64,000 bases of DNA from contig CAVPNY010000018.1 of the NCBI GenBank assembly GCA_963706905.1, positions 248,001 to 312,000 of the forward strand, in the 5' to 3' direction. This document shows, one piece after another, positions 51,834 through 60,635 of the stretch (position 1 is its first letter; each line of letters opens with the position of its first letter). A program made the translations under genes and the position numbers. The DNA is from CAVPNY01 sp963706905 (lineage in GTDB: Bacteria; Chloroflexota; Anaerolineae; Anaerolineales; UBA4823). The notes beneath the pieces were generated by a model. That model saw nothing but the letters and a program-made list of their open reading frames with translations, did not search any database and was not told where the DNA came from.

Positions 51834-52391
51834 ATGCTTTTCATCCTTTCCAATGTCACTGTACTGATCAGCGCCCTTCTGGAAGGCGGAGAGGGGGAGC
51901 CAACCATCCCGGTATATCAGCTCGCCAGCCTGTACTGGTGGGGCGCCTTGTTATTAATCAGCCTGATGGTTTTCATCGCCTGGCTGCTCATCACCTGGCA
52001 AGCCCGCTATTTTGATCGGCAGCTGGCTGGCTCCCCGGCTGCTCATCATCCAGCGGAAGCAATCCAGGCTGCTCCGAGCCGAGCGGAAGAGGTCAGCCCG
52101 TCCACTACGCAGTTCGCTCCTTTTCCAGTCGATTCCCTAACCCCTGATGACCTGACTTTAATCGAAGGCATTGGCCCGGTGATATCTCGCCTGCTGCAGT
52201 CAAAGGGGATCACTACTTACGCCAGGCTTGCCCAGGCCGATCCGCAGGATCTCAACCGATTTATGAAGGAAGCCAACCTGCGCCTGGCGAATACCAGCAC
52301 CTGGTCGGAGCAAGCTCGCATTGCCGCTTCTGGAGATTTTGACGCTTTGCGCACCTACCAAACCCGCCTGAAAGGCGGGCGTGAAGTATAA
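51834..52391 (+). CDS. Membrane-anchored helix-hairpin-helix protein
   Basis: The 185-residue product (ATG 51834, GGGAG upstream) has an N-terminal membrane helix (LYWWGALLLISLMVFIAWLL), a variable linker, and a C-terminal helix-hairpin-helix domain: LTLIEGIGPVISRLLQSKGI, TTYARLAQADPQDL. The domain is of the type that follows ribosomal L21-like or DUF4332 proteins. It may tether nucleic acid to the membrane, but the function is unknown. It lies 32 bases before a second HhH gene. Confidence 0.75.
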   Translation: MLFILSNVTVLISALLEGGEGEPTIPVYQLASLYWWGALLLISLMVFIAWLLITWQARYFDRQLAGSPAAHHPAEAIQAAPSRAEEVSPSTTQFAPFPVDSLTPDDLTLIEGIGPVISRLLQSKGITTYARLAQADPQDLNRFMKEANLRLANTSTWSEQARIAASGDFDALRTYQTRLKGGREV

Positions 52392-52423
52392 TTTTCATTA
52401 ATAAACAAAAGAGGAGATTGACC

Positions 52424-52828
52424 ATGGCACCTATCAAGAAAATTGAAGGTATCGGCGAAAAGCACGGCACCCAGCTCAAGATGATCGGCATCGGAACCGT
52501 TGAGGCATTGCTCGAGCGCGGCGCTTCTGTCAAAGGTCGTCAGGAAATTGCTGAGAAATCCAGTATTAACGAACATTTGATCCTGGAGTGGGTTAATCGG
52601 GCTGACCTGTTCCGGGTGAAAGGCGTTGGCGAGGAATATTCTGATCTGCTGGAGGCTTCTGGCGTCGATACGGTCGTCGAGCTGGCTCAGCGCAAGGCAG
52701 AAAACCTCTTCGAAAAGATGGTCGCCGTGAACCAAGAGAAGAAGCTGGTCCGCAAACTGCCCACCTTGGCGCAAGTTTCCTCCTGGGTGGAGCAGAGCAA
52801 GAAGCTCCCCCGGATCGTAACCCACTGA
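52424..52828 (+). CDS. DUF4332-like helix-hairpin-helix protein
   Basis: The 134-residue soluble protein is two helix-hairpin-helix pairs: IKKIEGIGEKHGTQLKMIGI and FRVKGVGEEYSDLLEASGV, each followed by TVEALLERG or TVVELAQRK. This is the DUF4332 pattern. Function unknown, possibly nucleic-acid or protein binding. ATG 52424 has GAGGAG upstream; it is in an apparent operon with the membrane-anchored HhH gene. Confidence 0.82.
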   Translation: MAPIKKIEGIGEKHGTQLKMIGIGTVEALLERGASVKGRQEIAEKSSINEHLILEWVNRADLFRVKGVGEEYSDLLEASGVDTVVELAQRKAENLFEKMVAVNQEKKLVRKLPTLAQVSSWVEQSKKLPRIVTH

Positions 52829-52861
52829 TCGAGCAGCATTTTTACAGTGTACTCTCTCGAT

Positions 52862-52889
52862 TTTACCGGTGCAGGCTTGCACCGGTAAA
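52862..52889. repeat. 28-bp palindrome (REP-like or terminator)
   Basis: TTTACCGGTGCA (52862-52873) and TGCACCGGTAAA (52878-52889) flank GGCT. It begins 34 bases after the DUF4332 stop and may end its transcript. ACCGG recurs just downstream. Confidence 0.6.
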
Positions 52890-52924
52890 TCTGTTTCACC
52901 GGTTTGCTCCCTGGTCTCCAGACG

Positions 52925-53611
52925 ATGAAATTCCAACGCGCTTCCTTGGAGACTTGCGCCCAAGCCGACGGCGCAGTGGTAGCGATCGATGTGCTGCGGG
53001 CTTTCTCCACCGCCGCCTACGCTTTTGCTGCTGGCATTGATGCGATCATCCTGGTCAGCACGGTCGAAGAAGCCCTGGCGCTGCGCCAGGAGCTGCCCGG
53101 CTCGCTGGTAATGGGCGAAAATCTTGGCCTGCGCATTCCCGAATTTGATTTTGGCAACTCACCGCCGCAATTCGATGGGTTGGATCTCAGCGGGCGTACC
53201 TTGATCCAGCGCACCTCTGCCGGCACGCAGGGAGTGGTGCGCAGCCAGAAAGCCGATCCCTTGCTGGCGGCCAGCTTCTGTAACGCCCGCGCTACGGCCG
53301 CGTTCCTGCGCAGGGCAGCGCCGGCCGAGCTGACCTTCGTCATTACAGACTCGCGCCCCGGAGGTTACGGCGACGAGGACGCCGCCTGCGCGGATTACAT
53401 GGAAGCGTTGCTCACTGGTGGAGCGCCTGATCTGCAGCCCTTGCTGGAACGCGTGCGAAATTCGAAACCAGGACGCCAGTTCAGCGATCCACTTTCGCCA
53501 GATTTCCCCCTGCAAGACCTGGAATACTGCCTGCAGGTTGATCGCTTTGCCTTTGCCATGCAGGTTGAGCGGGTGGGGGGCTTGCATATCCTTCGCCCGG
53601 GTTACCTATAA
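52925..53611 (+). CDS. comB: 2-phosphosulfolactate phosphatase (ComB) family protein
   Basis: The 228-residue protein matches the ComB fold: AVVAIDVLRAFSTAAYAFAAG near the start, LVMGENLG, FDFGNSPPQF, and GRTLIQRTSAGTQGVV, which forms the phosphate-binding glycine/Thr/Ser loop; then FVITDSRPGG and DEDAACADYM with acidic Mg ligands. In archaea and some bacteria ComB makes sulfolactate for coenzyme M. I see no other coenzyme M genes, so the physiological substrate is uncertain. The ATG at 52925 lacks a clear ribosome site; a TTG at 52904 is an alternative. Confidence 0.8.
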   Translation: MKFQRASLETCAQADGAVVAIDVLRAFSTAAYAFAAGIDAIILVSTVEEALALRQELPGSLVMGENLGLRIPEFDFGNSPPQFDGLDLSGRTLIQRTSAGTQGVVRSQKADPLLAASFCNARATAAFLRRAAPAELTFVITDSRPGGYGDEDAACADYMEALLTGGAPDLQPLLERVRNSKPGRQFSDPLSPDFPLQDLEYCLQVDRFAFAMQVERVGGLHILRPGYL

Positions 53612-53676
53612 TTTGTGTTATCCTTATCCGAATTCTATTCAATCGTTCGTATCACCCGAAAAGCCAGGAGACGATC

Positions 53677-54120
53677 ATGCAATTGCCCGATTACATTCCC
53701 TTAGCCGAGGTGCAGCGCGTGTGCCAGGAGCTGGGCCTGCGTGACTGGACCACGCTCTCAGAAGCCGTTGTCTTGCCCGAGGAGGCTGCTACTATCCGCA
53801 ACCTGATCGGCGGTGAGGCCTTGCTGATCTCCCCCGAGGAGTTCCAGGCTGGCCTGGAGGTCGAGCTGGAGCACGGCGTGCGTTTCCCTGATACCAATGT
53901 CACCAATAATCACCCTGTCCTGACCGGAAAGATTGTTCTCGCCCATCTCAAGGAAATGCTCGATTATTACCGCCGCCTGGAAATCGCCGAGCTGGAAGGC
54001 GACCTGCTCAAGGCGGTCAAGAACGGCGACTCGGAGAAAGCCACCTCCAAATACAAACGTCTGGCTGCCGTCCGCCTGGCCCTGGCGCTGCATGAAGCCC
54101 AACAGCTAGATCAGTATTAA
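53677..54120 (+). CDS. DUF5661-like protein
   Basis: The 147-residue soluble protein contains the block VELEHGVRFPDTNVTNNHPV followed by LTGKIVLAHLKEMLDYYRRL, the hallmark of DUF5661, a small helical family of unknown function. The C-terminal helix is charged (LKAVKNGDSEKATSKYKRL). It ends 5 bases before the phospholipase D-fusion gene and is probably co-transcribed with it. A GGAG site precedes the ATG. Confidence 0.75.
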   Translation: MQLPDYIPLAEVQRVCQELGLRDWTTLSEAVVLPEEAATIRNLIGGEALLISPEEFQAGLEVELEHGVRFPDTNVTNNHPVLTGKIVLAHLKEMLDYYRRLEIAELEGDLLKAVKNGDSEKATSKYKRLAAVRLALALHEAQQLDQY

Positions 54121-54125
54121 GTCAT

Positions 54126-57100
54126 ATGGACCGTATCCAATCGCCTACCTGGCGCGCGATTGCGACGGGCGCTCTTTATTATGGGGTGGGGGCCGTCTTG
54201 GGCGCGCTCTTCAGCTATCTTCTAATTCGTTTTGGCGTCCTGAATCTGCTGTTTTTCTGGGTCCCTGAAGATCAGCCTCTGGTAGAAGCGCTGACCGGCC
54301 TATTCGCTGTCTTGATCGGCATCGGAATCGGGGGTGGTATAGCAGGTGCGCTGGGCGGGCAGGCATTAGCGCGCATCGATCCTCTTTATACACGCCGGAA
54401 ATACATGTGGCGCAGCGGGATTGCTATTGGCTTGACCCTGGGTTTGCTCTCCATACTGCTGATCCTCCTGACAGCCCTGGTTGGATTGTACAACCCTGGC
54501 TCGACTCGCGAGCCCTGGGCATTCATCGCCCTGTTCGCCATCTATGGCCTGCTCTACGGGTTAGTCTCAGGATTGATCCTGGGTTTTTCGACGGTGCGCT
54601 TGCGGGATTCCTGGCGGGTGATCCTGGCTTCTCTGGTTGGCTTTACGCTGGGGGGCGCCCTCTTCGGTTACGGGATGTGGCGATATTTCGTCAACGCCAG
54701 CGAGAATCGCTCCTTGACCAGCAGCCTGATCGGTTTGATGGTGCTTTGGTTCTTGATGTTCGCCCTGGGAGGGGCTTTCCTGGGCTGGGCGTACAGCTCG
54801 ATCGGTTTCCGGCGCGGGCTGGCGCGTGGCATGGAAAAACCCTTGCCGAAGCTTATCCGGGCTGCCTTTATCGTCGTTGGCGTTGTCCTGGTGCTCACGC
54901 TAATTGGAAACTTTCGCCAGATCATCGACTTCGTCACTATCCAGCCCGGCTCGCTCTCGGTGCAGCTGCCGATCCACACCCTGGGCGTCCACTGGGATGA
55001 GCCACGCCGGGTTTCCCTGGTCCTGGATGGCCCGGCGGCAGGTTATGCGCTGGCTTCCGGCGCATCCAGCCAGGCGTTAGTCTGGGCTGCTCAAGAGACT
55101 GGGTACCAGGAAGTGTTCCTGGCCTGGATCACCGGCAGCCTGGAACCCGGTAGGACGGATGTTTCACAGATCAACATCTCCAACAGCCCCACCGACTCGA
55201 GTTATCCGCAAGTTGTGCTCGACGGCACGGGCATTGCCCATGTGGTGTGGTCTGAATCCAGCCAGGCTGGCAGCCAGATCCTGTACGCGCGCTGCGACTT
55301 ACAGGGCTGCTCCGCGCCTGAGCCGCTCTCCAACGCTGCTGAGCTGGAATGTCTCCAGGGTGTGAGCGACCACGTTTTCCCCGCCATCGCCATTGACCGG
55401 CAGGATCAATTGCTGGTAACCTGGGAGGCAGAAGGCAATCTGCCCTTTGTCGATTGGCCGGCTGCTGAGAGCCCGCCAGATTCTCCCGCCGGCTGTGTCC
55501 CGGGGGTGAATGTGCAAGAGGAAGGTCCGCTGCTGGTCGATCTGGCCGGTGGGGAGGCGGGTGAGTATTCCCTGGCATATAGCGCCAGTGGAATGGTCTT
55601 TTCCCAGGCCTTCTCTGGGGGCACCTGGGATGCCAGCCCTCAAATGCTTGGGAATGGTGCTGCGGCTGACGTCTACGCTGACCAGGGGGGAGCTTTCCAG
55701 TATGCCTGGTGTGCGCCAGACAGGTTGGTGAACTATCAGGCGCAGGGCGGCCTGGTTGAGCGGCTCTCCTTCCCGCCTTGTATCACCCGTCCGGCTCTGG
55801 TGCAGGGCGCCTCTGGACAGATGCACCTGCTGTGGTATTCCGACCAGGTCCAGACTATTTTTGGAAAGATCAATCCAGGTCAGTTTCTTTATGAGAGCCT
55901 GCGTACACCTGAAGGCTGGTCTGAAGCGGCCACGGTCGCTCAAACTGCAATTGCTTCCCAACCGGTTCTGGCGGCGCAGCCAGGCGGTGACCTGTACATG
56001 GTCTGGACGGATAGCCAGGAGGGTTCACCATCTTTGGAATTTGCCACCCAACCTGATTACCAGTGTTCGGAGATGAATCTGTCCCCGATTGGGCAGGTCA
56101 TCTTGGAGGTGGCGCAGGATGAGCAGTGGCGTTCAGCCGAGTTCCCGGTGCCGTTCTGCCAGAACCGCTTCCTGGGGTTTATCTACATGCCCAATCCCGA
56201 GCCAGCCTTCAGTGACATCCCACCCACTCCCAATGGCGGTTTTGACCGGGTGGATGGTATCGCCAGCTTGGTGCGCTATGAGCTGGATTTTGTCACCATG
56301 CAGTATGATCCGGATGAGAATAACACCAATCCCGGCAGTGTGCTGGCAGTTGAGATCGCCGATCTTTACCGGCAGATCAAGGAGAATCCTTCCCGCTATC
56401 CGCGTGGATTGACAGTGCGCGTCCTGCTTGGAAATTACCCGGAGCTCTCGAATTTCGTGTGGGGCGAGCAAATCTACGATGCCATCGCTGACCTGCAAGA
56501 AGCGGGCGTGGAGGAGATGGTCAACGAGCAAATCGGTTGGAAGCTGGAAGTCGCCAATTATGAAGGTACGTTCCCACACGCCCACACCAAGTTCATCGTG
56601 ATCGATGGAGCGTATGTCATGGGCGCGGGCTTTAACTACGGCTACCTGCACCTGCCGCGCGAGCATGCCTCCAACAAAGGCGATAATCTCAACGACCTGG
56701 CGTTGATCATCCAGGGGCCAATCGCCCAGGATGCGCTGGCAGCGTATGGCGATCTGTGGGACGGCGGCAATCAGGTCCACTGCGCCGATCTCACCTCAGG
56801 CAATCCTGAAATTTGGCAGGTCACCTGTGAGCACCGGGTGGCCTCGATCAGCCATCTTCCGGAGGTGATGATGTTCTCCCCGCAAAATGTGGAAACCAAT
56901 TCATTCTCTCTTTTCAGGAACTATAACCATAAAGTAGGCGACCAGGCGATCGCGGCCACACTCGCCTCCGCCCAGGCCACCCTGGATATCTTCGAGGTGA
57001 ATTTCTCACTCGAATTGATCTGCATGCTGGATCTGCTCAACGACGATGTTTGCGATTACGATAACCGCCTGCCATACCTGGATTCGATCATGACCGCCGT

Positions 57101-57455
57101 CGAGCAAAACGATGTCAAGGTGCGCGTGCTGGTGGAGAAATCTGGCTCGAATGGCCTGGAAAACCGGGTTACTTTCAAGGAGTTTGAGCGCGAGCTGGAG
57201 CGGCGCGGCCTGGCGGATAATGTTGAGCTGCGCTGGTTCAAAGACCGCATGCACACCAAAGCGGTATTAATCGACGACGAGCTGTTGTTTGTCGGCAGCC
57301 AGAACTTCCATTACAGCGCCTGGGGGGACCGTGGGCTGGCAGAATACAGCGTGGTCAGCGATGATCCGCAGGCGGTCGAGACTTTCCGGAATATGTATAA
57401 CTACTACTGGGATATGGCCATTCCCTTTGAGTTTGAGGAGACCGCCTCGCAGTAA
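54126..57455 (+). CDS. Membrane protein fused to a propeller-like domain and phospholipase D domains
   Basis: The 1109-residue protein begins with about eight membrane helices (residues 12-280; glycine-rich, e.g. GALGGQALARIDPLYTRRK). Next, residues about 290-680 carry BNR-like repeats (YPQVVLDGTGIAHVVWSES, AIAIDRQDQLLVTWEAEG, QMHLLWYSDQV). The last 400 residues hold two phospholipase D signatures, HTKFIVIDGAYVMGAG and HTKAVLIDDELLFVGS (each H-x-K-x4-D), as in cardiolipin synthase and PLD nucleases. It is probably a membrane-anchored extracytoplasmic phosphodiesterase. I know of no standard family with this three-part layout. Confidence 0.82.
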   Translation: MDRIQSPTWRAIATGALYYGVGAVLGALFSYLLIRFGVLNLLFFWVPEDQPLVEALTGLFAVLIGIGIGGGIAGALGGQALARIDPLYTRRKYMWRSGIAIGLTLGLLSILLILLTALVGLYNPGSTREPWAFIALFAIYGLLYGLVSGLILGFSTVRLRDSWRVILASLVGFTLGGALFGYGMWRYFVNASENRSLTSSLIGLMVLWFLMFALGGAFLGWAYSSIGFRRGLARGMEKPLPKLIRAAFIVVGVVLVLTLIGNFRQIIDFVTIQPGSLSVQLPIHTLGVHWDEPRRVSLVLDGPAAGYALASGASSQALVWAAQETGYQEVFLAWITGSLEPGRTDVSQINISNSPTDSSYPQVVLDGTGIAHVVWSESSQAGSQILYARCDLQGCSAPEPLSNAAELECLQGVSDHVFPAIAIDRQDQLLVTWEAEGNLPFVDWPAAESPPDSPAGCVPGVNVQEEGPLLVDLAGGEAGEYSLAYSASGMVFSQAFSGGTWDASPQMLGNGAAADVYADQGGAFQYAWCAPDRLVNYQAQGGLVERLSFPPCITRPALVQGASGQMHLLWYSDQVQTIFGKINPGQFLYESLRTPEGWSEAATVAQTAIASQPVLAAQPGGDLYMVWTDSQEGSPSLEFATQPDYQCSEMNLSPIGQVILEVAQDEQWRSAEFPVPFCQNRFLGFIYMPNPEPAFSDIPPTPNGGFDRVDGIASLVRYELDFVTMQYDPDENNTNPGSVLAVEIADLYRQIKENPSRYPRGLTVRVLLGNYPELSNFVWGEQIYDAIADLQEAGVEEMVNEQIGWKLEVANYEGTFPHAHTKFIVIDGAYVMGAGFNYGYLHLPREHASNKGDNLNDLALIIQGPIAQDALAAYGDLWDGGNQVHCADLTSGNPEIWQVTCEHRVASISHLPEVMMFSPQNVETNSFSLFRNYNHKVGDQAIAATLASAQATLDIFEVNFSLELICMLDLLNDDVCDYDNRLPYLDSIMTAVEQNDVKVRVLVEKSGSNGLENRVTFKEFERELERRGLADNVELRWFKDRMHTKAVLIDDELLFVGSQNFHYSAWGDRGLAEYSVVSDDPQAVETFRNMYNYYWDMAIPFEFEETASQ

Positions 57456-57551
57456 GAATTCGCACCCCGGTGAACCCAAAGAACACAGAGCAGCTATGAT
57501 AAACGCTGTGTTCTCCGAGATTGTGCGGAGAAATTTTATCGGAGGTATATG

Positions 57552-58580
57552 ATGCGTTATAAGCTATTGGGTAAGAGTGGGTTGCGCGTCTCCGAGCTGG
57601 CCCTGGGGACCATGACGTTTGGGGAGGATTGGGGTTGGGGAGCCTCCAAAGAGGAGAGCCGGCGCATATTCGACGCCTTCGTTGCCGCGGGTGGCAACTT
57701 CATTGACACCGCTTGCAATTACACCGAAGGCACCAGCGAGAAATTTGTCGGCGAGTTCATCGCCGCTGAGCGGGATTATTTCGTCGTCGCAACCAAGTTT
57801 ACTTTGCGGCCGCGCTCTGCCAACCAGGCTGACCCCAACGCCGGCGGAAACAGTCGCAAGAACCTGATGCGATCCGTCGAGGCCAGCCTGAAGCGCTTGA
57901 ACACGGACTTCATCGACCTGCTTTACCTGCACATGTGGGATTACACCACCCCGGTCGAGGAGGTGATGCGCGCCATGGATGACCTGGTGCGGGCTGGCAA
58001 GCTGCTGTACGTTGGTTTTTCCGACACGCCTGCATATATCGTGGCGAAAGCGGATTTGCTGGCTGAGCTGCGCGGGTTGGCGCCGGTGGCAGCCATCCAG
58101 CTGCCCTACAACCTGTTTCGCCGGGACCCAGAGCGCGAGCTGCTGCCCATGGCGCGCGAGCAGGATATTGCTGTGACAGCCTGGGGCCTGATCGGCGGTG
58201 GGGTGCTGAGCGGCAAATACGGCCAACCGGATGCGGTCAAGCGCTATGAGAATGCCTCCCAGGAATGGCTGGAGGCCGCTGAGAGTGTGGCGCTGATTGC
58301 CCGCCAGATCGGGCGCACCCCAGCGCAGGTCGCCATCCGCTGGGTTCACCAGCAACAGGCGAAAGCCCAGATCATCCCCATCCTGGGCGCCCGTAACCTG
58401 GCGCAGATGGAAGAGAACCTGGGCATCCTCGATTTCGAGCTGGACGCACAGCAGCTTGCTGATCTGGAGCAGGTGGCGAAGTTTGACCCCGGTTTTCCGG
58501 TGTCATTTTTGCACAGCGAGAATGTGCTTAATCTAACTCACGGCAACACTGCCGGACTTCTAGACAACCACCATGCTTGA
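57552..58580 (+). CDS. Aldo/keto reductase
   Basis: The 342-residue enzyme has the tetrad of the AKR fold: Asp and Tyr in FIDTACNYTEG, Lys in VVATKFT, and His in LYLHMWDYTTPVEE. The NADPH-binding tail is TPAQVAIRWVHQQ and IPILGARNLAQMEEN. It resembles YajO/IolS-type reductases acting on aldehydes or sugars. ATG 57552 sits 6 bases after GGAGG; ATG 57549 is too close. A short hairpin (57511-57532) precedes it, which may end the upstream transcript. Confidence 0.92.
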   Translation: MRYKLLGKSGLRVSELALGTMTFGEDWGWGASKEESRRIFDAFVAAGGNFIDTACNYTEGTSEKFVGEFIAAERDYFVVATKFTLRPRSANQADPNAGGNSRKNLMRSVEASLKRLNTDFIDLLYLHMWDYTTPVEEVMRAMDDLVRAGKLLYVGFSDTPAYIVAKADLLAELRGLAPVAAIQLPYNLFRRDPERELLPMAREQDIAVTAWGLIGGGVLSGKYGQPDAVKRYENASQEWLEAAESVALIARQIGRTPAQVAIRWVHQQQAKAQIIPILGARNLAQMEENLGILDFELDAQQLADLEQVAKFDPGFPVSFLHSENVLNLTHGNTAGLLDNHHA

Positions 58581-58582
58581 TT

Positions 58583-58626
58583 AAAATTAGTGGAGGCGGC
58601 AGCATGTACCGTCTCCACTAATTTTT
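58583..58626. terminator. Strong bidirectional terminator
   Basis: AAAATTAGTGGAGGCGG (58583-58599) pairs with CCGTCTCCACTAATTTTT (58609-58626), leaving a nine-base loop. It starts 2 bases after the reductase stop and continues with T-rich sequence. Confidence 0.85.
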
Positions 58627-58649
58627 GTCTGGGGATATGAAATTTTTGT

Positions 58650-58685
58650 TTTAGATGATGCGGGCGTCAGCCTGCATCGTCTAAA
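58650..58685. repeat. 36-bp imperfect palindrome (REP-like)
   Basis: TTTAGATGATGCGGGC (58650-58665) and GCCTGCATCGTCTAAA (58670-58685) match at 14 of 16 positions around GTCA. It lies between the reductase terminator and the CHRD stop, and may end the CHRD transcript on the minus strand. Confidence 0.55.
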
Positions 58686-58703
58686 TAATGAAATACAATC
58701 TGT

Positions 58704-59138
58704 CTAGTCACTTAATCCTGGATTGCTCAACTGTCCGCGGATCGCCCCGCCCGGGTATACCGCGTTGTGCACATTTACGTAATACAGCTCAGGGTGCTGG
58801 ATGATCGCCTTGATCAGATCCCGGCTCACCTCTCTGCAGCCAAAGGCGATTGGGCTCAAAGGTACCACAACCGGTCCGTTGACGCCCGCTGGGGCAGCGT
58901 GGATGTGGGCGGCGGATGGCGCATCAATCCCTGTATAAGTCAGCTCCCAGCACACCTGCCCCTGCCCATGGTTGAGCGTGATCCGAACAAATCCACTTCC
59001 ATCCGGATCGGCAGGTGGAACTTCCTCCGCGCCGGAGAGGGTGGATACGCGCGGCGCGCCGCCATCGGCTGCCAGAGCTGCACTGGTGATCAAGATCAAG
59101 CCAAGCAAGACGATCAGAAAGATGGGTAGTTTTTTCAT
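58704..59138 (-). CDS. Secreted CHRD-domain protein
   Basis: The 144-residue protein has a Sec signal peptide (PIFLIVLLGLILITSAALAA) and one CHRD domain: LSGAEEVPPADPDGSG, CWELTYTGIDAPSAAHIHAA, and YYVNVHNAVYPGGAIRGQL, the characteristic H-x-H and N-V-H segments. CHRD domains occur in many secreted bacterial proteins; function unknown. AGGATAG precedes the ATG. It is monocistronic. Confidence 0.9.
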   Translation of the reverse strand: MKKLPIFLIVLLGLILITSAALAADGGAPRVSTLSGAEEVPPADPDGSGFVRITLNHGQGQVCWELTYTGIDAPSAAHIHAAPAGVNGPVVVPLSPIAFGCREVSRDLIKAIIQHPELYYVNVHNAVYPGGAIRGQLSNPGLSD

Positions 59139-59320
59139 TTTTCTCTATCCTTTCGTATGGGGATTTAAATATAGCTACGTAGAAACACGTTAATCGGATT
59201 TATTTAGTCCGAATATTTTCCAGAGCAGACAGAAGTGGTCAAATTTGAATAAATCAGCGTTTATCAGCGTCCAGTCCTGAGTTTACGAAAGATCATCCAG
59301 GCCCAATTTATTAAGAATTC

Positions 59321-59349
59321 TTGACTCTCTCCCAGAAATCTGCTAATAT
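59321..59349 (+). promoter_or_regulatory. Sigma70-type promoter of the PadR operon
   Basis: TTGACT (59321-59326), 17-bp spacer, TAATAT (59344-59349). The start of transcription would be near 59356, immediately before the PadR operator-like palindrome. Confidence 0.75.
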
Positions 59350-59361
59350 GTCAGTGTACAA

Positions 59362-59380
59362 TATGTCGTAGAGCGACATA
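59362..59380. promoter_or_regulatory. PadR-type operator palindrome
   Basis: TATGTCG (59362-59368) and CGACATA (59374-59380) flank TAGAG. PadR proteins typically bind ATGT-N8/9-ACAT. It overlaps the predicted transcription start of the padR-like gene, indicating autorepression. Confidence 0.65.
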
Positions 59381-59401
59381 TAGCTCATCTGGGGTTGGCC
59401 A

Positions 59402-59743
59402 ATGGACATCGAATTACAACTTCCGCTTACCGAATCTACATTTTTCATACTGCTCAGCCTGGCACCGGGACCGCGTCACGGCTACGCCATCCTCAAAGAC
59501 GTCCAGGCGCTCAGTGATGGGCGCCTCCAGCTCAGCACAGGCACGCTGTATGGAGCTATCAAACGCCTGCTTGACCAGGACTGGATCGCCCGGATCGACG
59601 ACCCGCTGCCTGACGGCACCGAACGACAGCGCAAGGTTTATATCTTGACCGATCTGGGTCGGCGCATCCTGGAGGCGGAAACCGCTCGCCTGCGCAGCGT
59701 GGTTGCCAAAGCCAGCCTGCGCGTTCCGGGAGAGCTGCTGTGA
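59402..59743 (+). CDS. PadR-family transcriptional regulator
   Basis: The 113-residue winged-helix protein follows the PadR pattern: LTESTFFILLSLAPGPRHGY, AILKDVQALSDGRLQLSTGTLYGA, IKRLLDQDWI, and RKVYILTDLGRRILEAE. It lacks the long C-terminal dimer helix region, as in the short PadR-s2 type. It probably represses itself and the membrane-protein genes downstream. Its stop overlaps the next start (GTGA), so they are translationally coupled. Confidence 0.93.
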   Translation: MDIELQLPLTESTFFILLSLAPGPRHGYAILKDVQALSDGRLQLSTGTLYGAIKRLLDQDWIARIDDPLPDGTERQRKVYILTDLGRRILEAETARLRSVVAKASLRVPGELL

Positions 59744-60597
59744 GCCAGAAGGATACACTTGGGCTGGTGGCCACTCCGGGCGCCTGGTCAGCGGCTCTCC
59801 TGGCTGGCCTGCCCCACCTGCTGTATGCCCTCACCAAGTACGTCCCCGTCTTTCTCGTTCAGGCGAACTTGAGTGATGTCGATCTCCTGGCAGAAAGGCT
59901 CTTGCAGTACATGCGAAGTTACCCGCCAGCATGGTGGCTGCTGACCCGCATGGCCCCTGCTGATTATTGGAGCGGCTCGCGCGCCTTAATCGAAGTTTGG
60001 GCGTGGGCTTTTGTCATGTTCGTGCTGGTTCTGGCGTTGATCGCCTGGCGAAGCGGTTGGCCGCGCTGGTCGGCCACCCCATTGGGGTATGTACTGATCC
60101 TGATCTTCGAGATCTCGCTCAACATCTGGCGGGATGACCGCTCAACCAGCTTTAGCGCCATGATCGTGCTGATCGGTTATGTCTGCTTAATCATCTGGCT
60201 GACCCGGCGCGATCTGCTGGCCGGCTTGCTGGCGATCCTGCCGCTGTACCCCATGTTTGTCTGGTGGACCGCTATGGATGGGGTTCGGGGCACCTATGGC
60301 GAAGGTTTTTTCTATATTCTTATCGGACTGGTGATGGCCCTGGTGGTCGGCGCGGCCATCCGGCGGGGGAGCCCGGCCTTCGGGTTAGGCTTGTTGGTGC
60401 TTGCTATCCTGATTCTGGGGCTGGGGGTGGGTTATGCCACCGTATATCACAGCAACATTTCCGCGCCTTCCCTACCGACCCCGGGAGCGGTGCTGCGCAG
60501 CGGGCTGGGTGCGTTGATCGCCTTAGCGCTGGTCGGCTTGCCCGTATGGCTGACTTTAGGCTGGGGGTGGGCGCGCAGCCGGAGCACATTGGTGTGA
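59740..60597 (+). CDS. Polytopic membrane protein in the PadR operon
   Basis: The 285-residue protein starts with GTG overlapping the PadR stop and has about seven membrane helices (VMFVLVLALIAWRSGWPRW, YVLILIFEISLNIW, LIGLVMALVVGAAI, LALVGLPVWLTLGW). The gene arrangement (PadR, then a membrane protein) is common in Chloroflexi and Firmicutes, where the partner is often an export or stress-response component. I recognise no specific family. Confidence 0.8.
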   Translation: MSQKDTLGLVATPGAWSAALLAGLPHLLYALTKYVPVFLVQANLSDVDLLAERLLQYMRSYPPAWWLLTRMAPADYWSGSRALIEVWAWAFVMFVLVLALIAWRSGWPRWSATPLGYVLILIFEISLNIWRDDRSTSFSAMIVLIGYVCLIIWLTRRDLLAGLLAILPLYPMFVWWTAMDGVRGTYGEGFFYILIGLVMALVVGAAIRRGSPAFGLGLLVLAILILGLGVGYATVYHSNISAPSLPTPGAVLRSGLGALIALALVGLPVWLTLGWGWARSRSTLV

Positions 60598-60635
60598 AAT
60601 AGTGCATTATTTCAGTTTCTGGGGAGGTAAGTTTT

